A DNA stretch of 51,878 nucleotides from Bacteroidota bacterium. GTDB taxonomy: Bacteria > Bacteroidota > Bacteroidia > Chitinophagales > Saprospiraceae. The notes beneath the pieces are model-generated. The model ran no database searches. It was not told the origin of the DNA and saw nothing but the letters and a program-made list of their open reading frames with translations. Positions 1-7,785 of this stretch are shown piece by piece (position 1 is the first letter of the stretch; each line of letters opens with the position of its first letter). Position numbers and translations under genes: made by a program. The DNA lies in NCBI GenBank assembly GCA_017857395.1, contig JAFMDF010000027.1:1-51878 (forward strand), given 5' to 3'.

Positions 1-69
1 ATTTGAAATTCCAGACTTTTCAAATTCACAAAACTTGAGTGTTCAGAGTATAGATGCTTTATAATTTTG

Positions 70-1065
70 TTAAAACTTACCCATCGCCTCATTAAAAATA
101 ACCGCTAATAGTATTTGTCCAACAGCGCCTAAAGTCCGTTTATTAATATTTTCCATATTATCATTCGTCGTATGCCAATGTTTCACAAAAACAGGGCTAG
201 TATTACCAGGAGTGTTAATAATGTCAATCATTTTAATACCTGCTATGGTGTTTACCATAACGTGATCATCTAAAATTCCTGTTACTATTTCATCCGTAAA
301 ATAATTGCTATGCCCCATTTCTCTCGCTAGTTTCCAAACTTTATTGACAATTTTAGGTGCGTATTTCATAGAAGTATCATCTTTTCTAAAGCGTGGATTT
401 TTAGCGCCTACCATATCTAGCAAAATCCCATACTTTGGTTTATATCCACTAACATGTAAGTTTCTAGCCCAATGTTGCGAACCTAAAGCCCAGGAATAAC
501 TATTTCCAGGATTGGGATCACCATAATCTTCTGCATCAAACAAGACAATATCAACGCCCATATAATCAGGTAACGTGGATAGATGTTTAGAAATTTCTAA
601 TAGCACGCCTACTCCACTTGCCCCATCATCCGCAGCATCTACTGGCAAATTTTGCTTAGTCGCATCAGGGTCATTATCTGTAATATGGCGAGAATCCCAA
701 TGTGCTGCTAAAACAATTCGCTTTTTCGCACTTGGATTATATTGTCCAATAATGTTGGTGCCATTTAAGATCGTTCCCGTATAAGCTTTTGCTTGAAAAT
801 CTTGTTCGATTACCGTTGCCCCATGCGCTTTTAATTGACTAGCTAACCATTCTTTTGTTGCTTTGTGTGCTGGAGTATTTGGCACTCTTGGTCCAAATTC
901 TACTTGTTTAGCCACAAAATTATAGGCCGCTTCTCGGTCGAATTTAGGAATAGGGATTTTTTTCATTGCTACTTTTGGTGAAGCAGTTGTTGTGGTCTGT
1001 TTACTGTCTTCTTGACAGGCTGCAAAAAATAAAACGAGTATTAATAAAAAAGGTAGTTGCTTCAT
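70..1065 (-). CDS. M28-family glutaminyl-peptide cyclotransferase-like lipoprotein
   Basis: A 331-residue secreted zinc enzyme. The N-terminus is a lipoprotein signal ending LFFAAC, with the lipidated Cys at 17, so it should sit on a membrane facing the periplasm. The M28 metal-site residues are visible in order: H122 in AAHWDSR, D147 in ADDGASG, E179 in DAEDYGD, D217 in LLDMVG and H298 in HWHTTND. The AHWDSR...DND pattern, DAEDYG and WHTT resemble the Bacteroidota glutaminyl cyclases (Porphyromonas gingivalis type), which turn N-terminal Gln into pyroglutamate on exported proteins. That role is assigned from family resemblance; an aminopeptidase is the alternative. In many Bacteroidota, signal peptidase cleavage leaves Gln at the new N-terminus, and other proteins in this window would be substrates. 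The gene is alone, and the upstream region holds a degenerate palindrome. Confidence 0.85.
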   Translation of the reverse strand: MKQLPFLLILVLFFAACQEDSKQTTTTASPKVAMKKIPIPKFDREAAYNFVAKQVEFGPRVPNTPAHKATKEWLASQLKAHGATVIEQDFQAKAYTGTILNGTNIIGQYNPSAKKRIVLAAHWDSRHITDNDPDATKQNLPVDAADDGASGVGVLLEISKHLSTLPDYMGVDIVLFDAEDYGDPNPGNSYSWALGSQHWARNLHVSGYKPKYGILLDMVGAKNPRFRKDDTSMKYAPKIVNKVWKLAREMGHSNYFTDEIVTGILDDHVMVNTIAGIKMIDIINTPGNTSPVFVKHWHTTNDNMENINKRTLGAVGQILLAVIFNEAMGKF

Positions 1066-1179
1066 TATAAAAAGGTAGTACAGGTTTTAATCCGTATTTA
1101 TAAATTTTTACAGCCTAAAATTGTATTGATTACGCATAAGCTTTTCCGATTCATTGAATTTTTTTTTGGCAGGAATTAG

Positions 1180-1339
1180 GAGCTTTAGCTTCGACACTGT
1201 CTGTAGATTTAGTGATTCCTTTAGCCTTCAGAGGGGCGTTAGCCTTGACACCCTCTAAATTGCGATGTCGGAGCGATACTCCTTTAGGAATTTTATCGGA
1301 TATTCAATATTTCTACAGACGGGGTCAGGGCTAAAGCCC
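1180..1339. repeat. Degenerate long inverted repeat in a 546-base intergenic region
   Basis: The stretch between the genes ending at 1065 (start codon side) and starting at 1612 has no convincing gene. It holds an imperfect inverted repeat: an arm at 1180-1206 pairs with 1313-1339 at about 21 of 27 positions, both ending in the CTGTAG/CTACAG edge. Smaller self-complementary pieces lie inside it, such as ATTCCTTTAG against CTTTAGGAAT and GAGGG against CCCTC. It looks like a decayed member of the nested palindromes seen elsewhere in the window. Confidence 0.5.
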
Positions 1340-1481
1340 TTAATCTTCCCAATTTCAAAATTATGGATAATCAGCACGACAAAAGTCTGTGGTTCATTAT
1401 GAACTGCGAAAATACTATTTCTAAATGCAGGATAATATAAAAAGAGGAGGATTAACATGAATTTAAGCCTATTTTTTAGGG

Positions 1482-1506
1482 CTTAGTGTAAAAGACACAC
1501 TAAAAA
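1482..1506. promoter_or_regulatory. Short palindrome shared with 6896-6920
   Basis: A hairpin or operator-like palindrome with arms TTAGTGT and ACACTAA, flanked by CTTAG and a run of A. Nearly the same 25 bases occur at 6896-6920. It lies 24 bases upstream of a TAnnTTTG box ahead of the gene at 1612. It could be a binding site for a dimeric regulator or a small terminator; the sequence alone does not decide. Confidence 0.4.
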
Positions 1507-1529
1507 TTTTTAGTCTATTAAAAAAAAAG

Positions 1530-1537
1530 TAGATTTG
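1530..1537 (+). promoter_or_regulatory. Bacteroidota-type -7 box (TAGATTTG)
   Basis: The octamer TAGATTTG fits the TAnnTTTG consensus for the main Bacteroidota sigma factor. It lies about 75 bases upstream of the start codon at 1612. The -33 element is weak (TTTTTAG around 1507-1513). Candidate promoter for the large lipoprotein gene. Confidence 0.4.
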
Positions 1538-1611
1538 TTATTCTTACATACTTCTAAGTCCTCTTTTTCTAAAAGGTAGTTCGCCAACCAACTACTCCTT
1601 AATTTTATTGT

Positions 1612-4600
1612 ATGAAACTAGTAACAAAAATCACCGCCATCTTTGCCATGCTTCTTTTGTGGCAATGTACTTCCGACACCGTACCAACTATTGAACGCCC
1701 TCATAGTCCTTGGGTTTTCCGTTCGGTCTTAGACCAACAACCAAGAATGATAACGCTGGCTTTGCACGATGAGATATGGGCAACTTATAGCACCCAAAAT
1801 GCTGCTCTGTCCAAAGTATGGTCGGGAAGTGTAGATTTAGATGGCGCTGTTTATACCACCGCACATGGCCCACAACCAACAAGTGTTGGCGATGCTTGGT
1901 TGGTTAGCGAACATCCAACGCCTTGGCAAGTGAGTCAAGGAGGTAAAGAGATAGCAACTAAAGTCCAGTATAAAGGTCATCAAATTAAAAATGGACAGGC
2001 TATTTTAAAATATGAATTGGCTTTAGCCGATGGACAAAAAATTCAGATTACGGAGCAACCAGAAGCTAAAATTTCTGAAACGGGTTTAGCTAGTTTCGAA
2101 AGAGTTTTTACGACTTCCAATGTACCTGATGGGGTAACCGTAGCATTAAAAACAAATGTAAGTTCCGTTGTTGCTAAAGAAAAAATTACTAGCAATGGTG
2201 ATTTCAAGGTTACCAATACCAAACCTAGAACGGCTAAAAATTTGACGGCTGTAGATGTTGATGGTTTATTAACTTTAAATAATAATGAGCCTACTTCTTT
2301 TACTTGTGCTTTTGTGAAAGCGCCTTTAATTGCCAATACTAATAAGGTTGCCGATGAAGACGAGGAAGAAAAACCATTAGGTGCAAGATTAATTGCTCGG
2401 AGTGATTGTAAAACTTGTCATAATACTTATGTAAAAACAGTTGGGCCTGCTTATCTAGAAGTTGCTAAAAAATATAGAAATACAAGGGAGAATACAACGA
2501 TGTTAGTCAGTAAAGTCAAAAATGGCGGCGCTGGAAATTGGGGGGAAGCAGCCATGAGTGCGCATCCAGATTTAGACGAAGTGGACATTAAAAACATGGT
2601 TAGTTATATCATGGATTTGGACAAGGCAGACGAAGCCAATCAACAAGCAATGGCAGCGACCAATTTAGAAGATGTTGATTTGATTGCAGGGGATGAAAGC
2701 ATCGTTCCAGCTGATATGAATTTAGGGGCAATTGGAAACGTTTTTATTTTTGAAGGAGACAAAAGCAAACTGGCAGATATTAATTGGAAAGCAAAACCAG
2801 ATTTTACTTTTGTCTTACCAACTATTGATGCGGAAGGCGATGATTTTGGCCCATTACAAGACCATTTTGCTATCTCGGCAGAAGGCTATATTAAAATTCC
2901 TAGCGGCGCTAATTTTGTTTTTCGCTTAATGAGTGATGATGGTTCTCGCTTATTAATTGACGGCAATGAAGTCATTAATCACGATGGATTACACGGGGCA
3001 GATGCCAAAGATGGCGAAGTGGCTTTAGCAGAAGGCTATCATCCATTTCGGTTAGAGTATTTTGAAAATGGAGGCGGACAAGCGATTATTCTAAAATGGC
3101 GGTCTTTTGCAGATGGCGAATTTGTGGTCGTTCCGACGACTGCCTTTGCTCATAAAAAAGCAGACGCTCCTGATGTTCCAGTTCGATTGGTGAATAATAT
3201 GGTGATTCCTGGAGACAAATCGCCTTTAAAAGAAGTGCACCCAAGTTACGATTTAAGTCAAGCTCGTCCAGCAACCTTTTTACCTAAAGTTGGTGGATTA
3301 GATGTTTTTCCAGATGGCCGATTAGCAGTTAGTACTTGGGATTCGGAAGGGGCAGTTTATATCGTGGAAAATGCAGATTCAGGCGACCCTGATAAAATGA
3401 CAGCAACTAAAATTGCCACAGGTTTAGCCGAACCATTAGGCTTAAAAATTGTAGATGATGAGATTTACATCATGCAAAAACAAGAATTGACCAAGTTAGT
3501 CGACAATGATAAAGATGGACTAATTGACGAATTCCAAACAGTTTGTAATGCATGGGATGTCACGGCTAACTTCCATGAATTTGGTTTTGGTTTAGCTTAT
3601 AAAGATGGGTATTTCTATGCCACTTTAGCCACAGGTATTTTGCCCGGTGGCGCAAGTGCTTTGAATCAACCAAAACACCGAGGAAGTGCGGTGAAAATTT
3701 CTATAGAAACAGGCGAAATTGAATTTGTCGCCAATGGATTAAGAACACCGAATGGCATTGGAATCGGTGTCGATGAAGAAATTTTTATTGCCGATAATCA
3801 AGGAGATTGGTTGCCATCAAGTAAAATTGTGCATGTGAGCAAAGATGCTTGGTTTGGTTCTCGTTCTGTTGATTTTGATGGGACTGCTAATTTAAAAGAA
3901 AAATTACCCGTTGTTTGGTTGCCACAAGATGAAATTGGTAATTCCCCAACCACGCCTTCTTATATTAATGACGGCCCTTATAAAGGTCAATTGATTCATG
4001 GGGAATTAACCCACGGTGGTATCAAAAGAGATTTTATAGAAAAAGTAAATGGCGAATACCAAGGTTGTGTTTTCCGTTTTATTCAAGGGTTAGAAGCAGG
4101 CGTCAATCGTTTGGTTTGGGCGCCTGATGGTGCTTTGTATATCGGCGGTGTGGGTTCTACAGGAAACTGGCGACAAAATGATAAATTATTTTATGGTTTG
4201 CAACGACTAAAATATAATGGCAAATCTACCTTTGAAATGTTAGCTGTTCGAGCTAAAACGAATGGAGTAGAAATTGAATTCACCGAAGCATTACAAGAAG
4301 GACAAGGTTGGAATAAAGCAGATTATGATATTCAACAATGGCGCTATGAACCAACTGCTAATTATGGTGGGCCAAAATTGGATTTAACGCAATTGAATGT
4401 TTTATCCGTCAATGTATCGGATGATAGAAAAAAGGTCTTTTTAGAATTAGCAGGCATGAAAGAAAATCATCTAGTTTATGTGCATTTATTAAATCCTTAT
4501 GTAAGTGCCGAAGGACATGGTTTATGGACACAGGAGGCTTGGTATACCATGAATCAAATTCCAGCAAATTCCCTTGGTATTAAAACCACTCAAAAAGGAC

Positions 4601-5271
4601 AAGTTGCACCGAATACCTTAACTGCTACTGAAAAAGCAGCAGGTTGGCAATTATTATTTGATGGTAAAACAACTGATGGTTGGCGGAATTTCAAAAAGGA
4701 AACGATTGGCGCAAGCTGGAAAGTAAAAGATGACGCATTATTTTTAGATTCTCAACAAAAAGCAGATGGCGGTTGGCAAGCTAAAGATGGTGGTGATATT
4801 ATCACAGCTGAACAATACGAAAATTATGAATTGCGACTTGAATGGAAAATTGCCAACTGTGGCAATAGCGGTATCATCTTTAATGTAGTGGAAGGAGCAG
4901 AAAATGAGTATGTTTGGCATACTGGTCCAGAGATGCAAGTCTTGGATAATGCTTGTCATCCAGACGCACAAATTGAAACCCACCGAGCAGGTGATTTATA
5001 CGATATGATTGCGTGTAAATACGAAACGGTTAAAGCCGCAGGCGAATGGAATCAAGTTCGTTTAGTTATCAATAATGGTAAAACGGAACATTGGCTGAAT
5101 GGCAAGAAATTAGTGGAATATGAAATGTTTACCGAGGAATGGACAAAAATGATTGCCAATAGTAAATTTAAAGACATGCCTGATTTTGGAAAGGCTCGGA
5201 AAGGACATATTGCTTTGCAAGACCATGGAGATAAGGTTTATTTTCGGAGTATTAAGATTAAGGAGTTGTAA
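1612..5271 (+). CDS. Multidomain lipoprotein: cytochrome c - PA14 - beta-propeller - DUF1080
   Basis: A 1219-residue exported protein. The signal peptide ends LLLWQC (Cys19), an imperfect lipobox. A class I cytochrome c domain follows at about 255-345, with haem motif CKTCH at 266-270 and a likely axial Met315. A PA14 carbohydrate-binding-like domain spans about 368-505. A beta-propeller of the glucose/sorbosone-dehydrogenase or NHL type lies at about 560-850 (for example GLDVFPDGRLAVSTWD and the LRTPNGIGIG turn). A C-terminal DUF1080 (3-keto-disaccharide hydrolase / LamG-like) domain occupies about 1010-1219, starting GWQLLFDGKTTDGW. The combination points to periplasmic oxidation or hydrolysis of a sugar, with electrons passing to the attached cytochrome. 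The substrate cannot be read from sequence. It is monocistronic and closed by a strong terminator just after the stop codon. Confidence 0.85.
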   Translation: MKLVTKITAIFAMLLLWQCTSDTVPTIERPHSPWVFRSVLDQQPRMITLALHDEIWATYSTQNAALSKVWSGSVDLDGAVYTTAHGPQPTSVGDAWLVSEHPTPWQVSQGGKEIATKVQYKGHQIKNGQAILKYELALADGQKIQITEQPEAKISETGLASFERVFTTSNVPDGVTVALKTNVSSVVAKEKITSNGDFKVTNTKPRTAKNLTAVDVDGLLTLNNNEPTSFTCAFVKAPLIANTNKVADEDEEEKPLGARLIARSDCKTCHNTYVKTVGPAYLEVAKKYRNTRENTTMLVSKVKNGGAGNWGEAAMSAHPDLDEVDIKNMVSYIMDLDKADEANQQAMAATNLEDVDLIAGDESIVPADMNLGAIGNVFIFEGDKSKLADINWKAKPDFTFVLPTIDAEGDDFGPLQDHFAISAEGYIKIPSGANFVFRLMSDDGSRLLIDGNEVINHDGLHGADAKDGEVALAEGYHPFRLEYFENGGGQAIILKWRSFADGEFVVVPTTAFAHKKADAPDVPVRLVNNMVIPGDKSPLKEVHPSYDLSQARPATFLPKVGGLDVFPDGRLAVSTWDSEGAVYIVENADSGDPDKMTATKIATGLAEPLGLKIVDDEIYIMQKQELTKLVDNDKDGLIDEFQTVCNAWDVTANFHEFGFGLAYKDGYFYATLATGILPGGASALNQPKHRGSAVKISIETGEIEFVANGLRTPNGIGIGVDEEIFIADNQGDWLPSSKIVHVSKDAWFGSRSVDFDGTANLKEKLPVVWLPQDEIGNSPTTPSYINDGPYKGQLIHGELTHGGIKRDFIEKVNGEYQGCVFRFIQGLEAGVNRLVWAPDGALYIGGVGSTGNWRQNDKLFYGLQRLKYNGKSTFEMLAVRAKTNGVEIEFTEALQEGQGWNKADYDIQQWRYEPTANYGGPKLDLTQLNVLSVNVSDDRKKVFLELAGMKENHLVYVHLLNPYVSAEGHGLWTQEAWYTMNQIPANSLGIKTTQKGQVAPNTLTATEKAAGWQLLFDGKTTDGWRNFKKETIGASWKVKDDALFLDSQQKADGGWQAKDGGDIITAEQYENYELRLEWKIANCGNSGIIFNVVEGAENEYVWHTGPEMQVLDNACHPDAQIETHRAGDLYDMIACKYETVKAAGEWNQVRLVINNGKTEHWLNGKKLVEYEMFTEEWTKMIANSKFKDMPDFGKARKGHIALQDHGDKVYFRSIKIKEL

Positions 5272-5277
5272 TAGTTT

Positions 5278-5314
5278 AGACCTTGGATGTTTTGAAAACA
5301 TCCAAGGTCTTTTT
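5278..5314 (+). terminator. Intrinsic terminator
   Basis: A perfect 16-base stem, 5278-5293 against 5295-5310 (core GACCTTGGATG/CATCCAAGGTC), ends in a run of five T. It lies 7 bases after the stop codon of the large lipoprotein gene and just before the convergent peptidase gene, and probably serves both. Confidence 0.85.
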
Positions 5315-5315
5315 C

Positions 5316-6704
5316 CTACAACCCATGCTTATCCAACAAATAAACCAAAGTAGTCATAGAAGCCGCCCCCAACTCCAACTCCCGCTGATTCACGGCCTCA
5401 ATTCTATCTGCTGCTGTATGATGATAATCAAAATAGCGTTGCGAATCAGGTCTAAAACCAAACAATAAACCTTTCTGGCTTTTCAAGCGAGAAATATCCG
5501 CACCAGAACCACCCTTTTCTAAAAACAAACCATAAGGCTCCACTAACGGCAGCCATTCCACTACTTTCTGAAATTTTTCCACAAAAATAGATTCATGCCC
5601 ATCTGCCGTAAATCCTCTTGGCGTAAAACCGCCCGCATCTGATTCTATTGCCCCTAAATGGTATTCTCCTTTTTTATTAGATTCCTCCATATAAGCAATC
5701 GCCCCGCCTTGTCCATTTTCCTCATTCATAAATAAGACACAACGAATCGTTCTTTTTGGTTGATAGTTTAAGCGTTTTAAAATTTGAATCACATCCATTG
5801 CATGCACACAACCTGCACCATCATCATGTGCGCCTTGTCCAACATCCCAAGAATCTAAATGGCCGCCGACTAGGATAATTTCATCAGGATGCGTACTGCC
5901 TTTAATTTCGCCGATGACATTATAAGAAGGTTTATCGCCCATCATGCCACAGTTCGTTTTGACATAGACACTCGCCTTTCCCTTTTTAAGAATAGTACTC
6001 AACTTTTCTGCATCATTCGTACTAATCGCCAAACCAGGAATTTTAGTAGTTCCTTCTTCATAAACCAAAGTTCCTGTATGTGGGAAGTCATCTAACTTAG
6101 TTGTCATTGATCGAACCAAGACGGCAACTGCCCCAAATTTTGCAGCTTTAGAAGCACCAAAAACTCGTTGGTCAACTGCACCACCATAAGCATTAAAAGT
6201 CCGAATCTGTTTTGGGTTCATTGGGCGATTATAAAAGATAATTTTTCCTTTGACTCCCGCTTCTCCTAATTTTTCTACTGCTTCTAAACTTTGTACTTCT
6301 ATCACTTCGGCAATAATACCCTCGTCATCTGTTCCGATAGAATTTCCTAATGCCAAGGCATTTAAGTCCATTGAACCTAAAGCAGAATTGGTAACTCGTA
6401 CCGTTTCTTTATCGCCTCTATTCCAATGCGGCACCACACAAGGTTGTAACCAAACTTTATCCATTCCAAGCGTATCTAAAACCTGTTTGGTATATTCTAC
6501 TGCTGCCATAGATTGAGGCGAACCAGCCAATCGACCACCAATTTTAGTCGTCAAATGCGTCAACCAATCATAGCATTGCCCATTGGTTAGGGCTTGGTCA
6601 TAAATTTGGCGTATAAATAAGGCGTCTTGATTTTCTTCTTGTGAAAAACTATTCAAAGAAATAGCGAATAAAAAGCAAATTGTTAAAAGAAATGGTCGTT
6701 TCAT
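5316..6704 (-). CDS. M28-family peptidase, carboxypeptidase Q-like, secreted
   Basis: A 462-residue secreted metallopeptidase. I chose the ATG at 6704 because it gives a clean signal peptide (MKRPFLLTICFLFAI...SFSQ); a start at 6731 would add nine residues ahead of it. A protease-associated domain fills the region between the N-terminal helices and the catalytic core. M28 di-zinc ligands are present: His and Asp in GGHLDSWDVG, the bridging Asp in GAHDDGAG, Glu-Glu in MNEENG, Asp in ESDAGG and the final His in DYHHTAADR. The overall pattern matches plasma glutamate carboxypeptidase / carboxypeptidase Q relatives that trim dipeptides. It probably acts in the periplasm or outside the cell on peptide nutrients. 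It converges on the lipoprotein gene ending at 5271. Family is secure, specificity is not. Confidence 0.88.
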   Translation of the reverse strand: MKRPFLLTICFLFAISLNSFSQEENQDALFIRQIYDQALTNGQCYDWLTHLTTKIGGRLAGSPQSMAAVEYTKQVLDTLGMDKVWLQPCVVPHWNRGDKETVRVTNSALGSMDLNALALGNSIGTDDEGIIAEVIEVQSLEAVEKLGEAGVKGKIIFYNRPMNPKQIRTFNAYGGAVDQRVFGASKAAKFGAVAVLVRSMTTKLDDFPHTGTLVYEEGTTKIPGLAISTNDAEKLSTILKKGKASVYVKTNCGMMGDKPSYNVIGEIKGSTHPDEIILVGGHLDSWDVGQGAHDDGAGCVHAMDVIQILKRLNYQPKRTIRCVLFMNEENGQGGAIAYMEESNKKGEYHLGAIESDAGGFTPRGFTADGHESIFVEKFQKVVEWLPLVEPYGLFLEKGGSGADISRLKSQKGLLFGFRPDSQRYFDYHHTAADRIEAVNQRELELGAASMTTLVYLLDKHGL

Positions 6705-6895
6705 TATAAATATTTTAGCAAAAATGGTCAAAATTAGTAATTTTATTAAAAATAGATTAGAAAAGGTGAAAAATCAGCAAAAATTAACCTTTTTAAAATT
6801 CAGAAATTAAATCTAAAAAAATAGGTTAAATTAAAATTAAATATTGTCATTTTATAAAATGCTTAATAAAGTTCTAAAATCAAGAATAGGTACCC

Positions 6896-6920
6896 CTTAG
6901 TGTAAGAGTTACACTAAAAA
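6896..6920. promoter_or_regulatory. 9-3-9 palindrome shared with 1482-1506
   Basis: TTAGTGTAA-GAG-TTACACTAA is a perfect 9-3-9 palindrome, followed by AAAAAG. The same element with two or three changes is found at 1482-1506. Both copies sit upstream of a TAnnTTTG box, at 24 and 38 bases, which favours an operator over a terminator. Confidence 0.45.
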
Positions 6921-6958
6921 GAAGCCCTGATAAATTAGAATATTATTGCTTTTTGAAT

Positions 6959-7077
6959 TATTTTTGTATTAGAAATAAAGATAAATACAACTTTTTTAGT
7001 TGTCAAAATATAAAAAATTAATTTGGTTTTATTTGGTTAGGGCTGAGGTAGTGTCAAGAACACTACCTCTTTTTTTG
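6959..7077 (+). ncRNA. Candidate small RNA (promoter box to terminator) or leader attenuator
   Basis: In the 446-base region between divergent genes there is a TATTTTTG box (6959-6966, fits TAnnTTTG), a small hairpin ACAACT/AGTTGT at 6988-7003, and then a strong terminator at 7045-7077. No open reading frame lies between. A transcript of about 100 bases starting near 6973 would fit. The alternative is a long leader of the glycosylase gene at 7151, with the terminator acting as an attenuator. Confidence 0.3.
7045..7077 (+). terminator. Intrinsic terminator with no protein gene upstream
   Basis: A perfect 10-base stem GAGGTAGTGT (7045-7054) against ACACTACCTC (7060-7069), with loop CAAGA, is followed by a run of eight T. 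Nothing coding on the plus strand precedes it, since the upstream neighbour points the other way from 6704. Confidence 0.8.
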
Positions 7078-7150
7078 TTTATAACCTTTCACTTTCCTAT
7101 TTTTCTTCCGTAAGTTTACCTTATATCATTTTTGCTCTAAACCTATTTAT

Positions 7151-7756
7151 ATGCTTACCGAAATTAAAAAACATTTATCCAAAGACCCAATCCTACAACC
7201 ACTCATCAAAAATATCATTTTAAAAGAAAGAGCAGCACAAAAAAGTGTCTACGAAGCATTAATTCGGTCAATTGTTTTTCAGCAATTATCTGGTAAAGCA
7301 GCAGGAACTATTCACCAACGATTTTTAGCCTTATTCGATGATAATTTTCCTGACCCAAAAAGAATCCAAGCAATTGCGCCAGAAATATTAAGAGCAGCAG
7401 GTTTATCTCGCCAAAAAGCAGGCTATATTAAAAATGTTGCTGACTTTTTTATAGAAAATCAATTGATTGAAAAAGATTGGTCAATGGAAAATGATGAAGC
7501 GATTATCCAACAGTTAACTCAAATCAAGGGCGTCGGTCAATGGACGGTCGAAATGATTTTGATGTTTACTTTAAAACGAATGGATGTTTTACCATTAGAT
7601 GATTTAGTCATCAAAAATTCCATGGTAGAAATGTATCAAGTAACCGAGAAAGGGCGTGCTTTAAAAAAGAAGTTACTGGAAATCGCTGAACCTTGGCGAC
7701 CTTATCGGACAGCAGCAAGTTTGTATTTATGGCAATGGCAGGATACCGTAGTCTAG
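7151..7756 (+). CDS. DNA-3-methyladenine glycosylase II-like (HhH-GPD) protein
   Basis: A 201-residue base-excision repair enzyme of the AlkA type, compact and lacking AlkA's N-terminal domain. The helix-hairpin-helix is LTQIKGVGQWTVEM at about 122-135, with the GVGxWTA-like signature that holds the DNA backbone. The catalytic Asp is D151 in LPLDDLVI, matching AlkA Asp238. SIVFQQLSGKAA at 40-51 is the usual core helix of the family. It removes alkylated purines, and cleavage of the resulting abasic site would need another enzyme. Its end lies 29 bases from the end of the convergent GHKL-helicase gene, so it marks the edge of the defence operon. Function at the family level is secure. Confidence 0.9.
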   Translation: MLTEIKKHLSKDPILQPLIKNIILKERAAQKSVYEALIRSIVFQQLSGKAAGTIHQRFLALFDDNFPDPKRIQAIAPEILRAAGLSRQKAGYIKNVADFFIENQLIEKDWSMENDEAIIQQLTQIKGVGQWTVEMILMFTLKRMDVLPLDDLVIKNSMVEMYQVTEKGRALKKKLLEIAEPWRPYRTAASLYLWQWQDTVV

Positions 7757-7785
7757 CATAATCTTGCATCTCTAATCTCTATTCT

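Noticed and set aside
1255-1458. 67-residue minus-strand reading frame in the first long gap
   Set aside because: It runs through the degenerate palindrome and has no domain, signal or neighbour supporting it.
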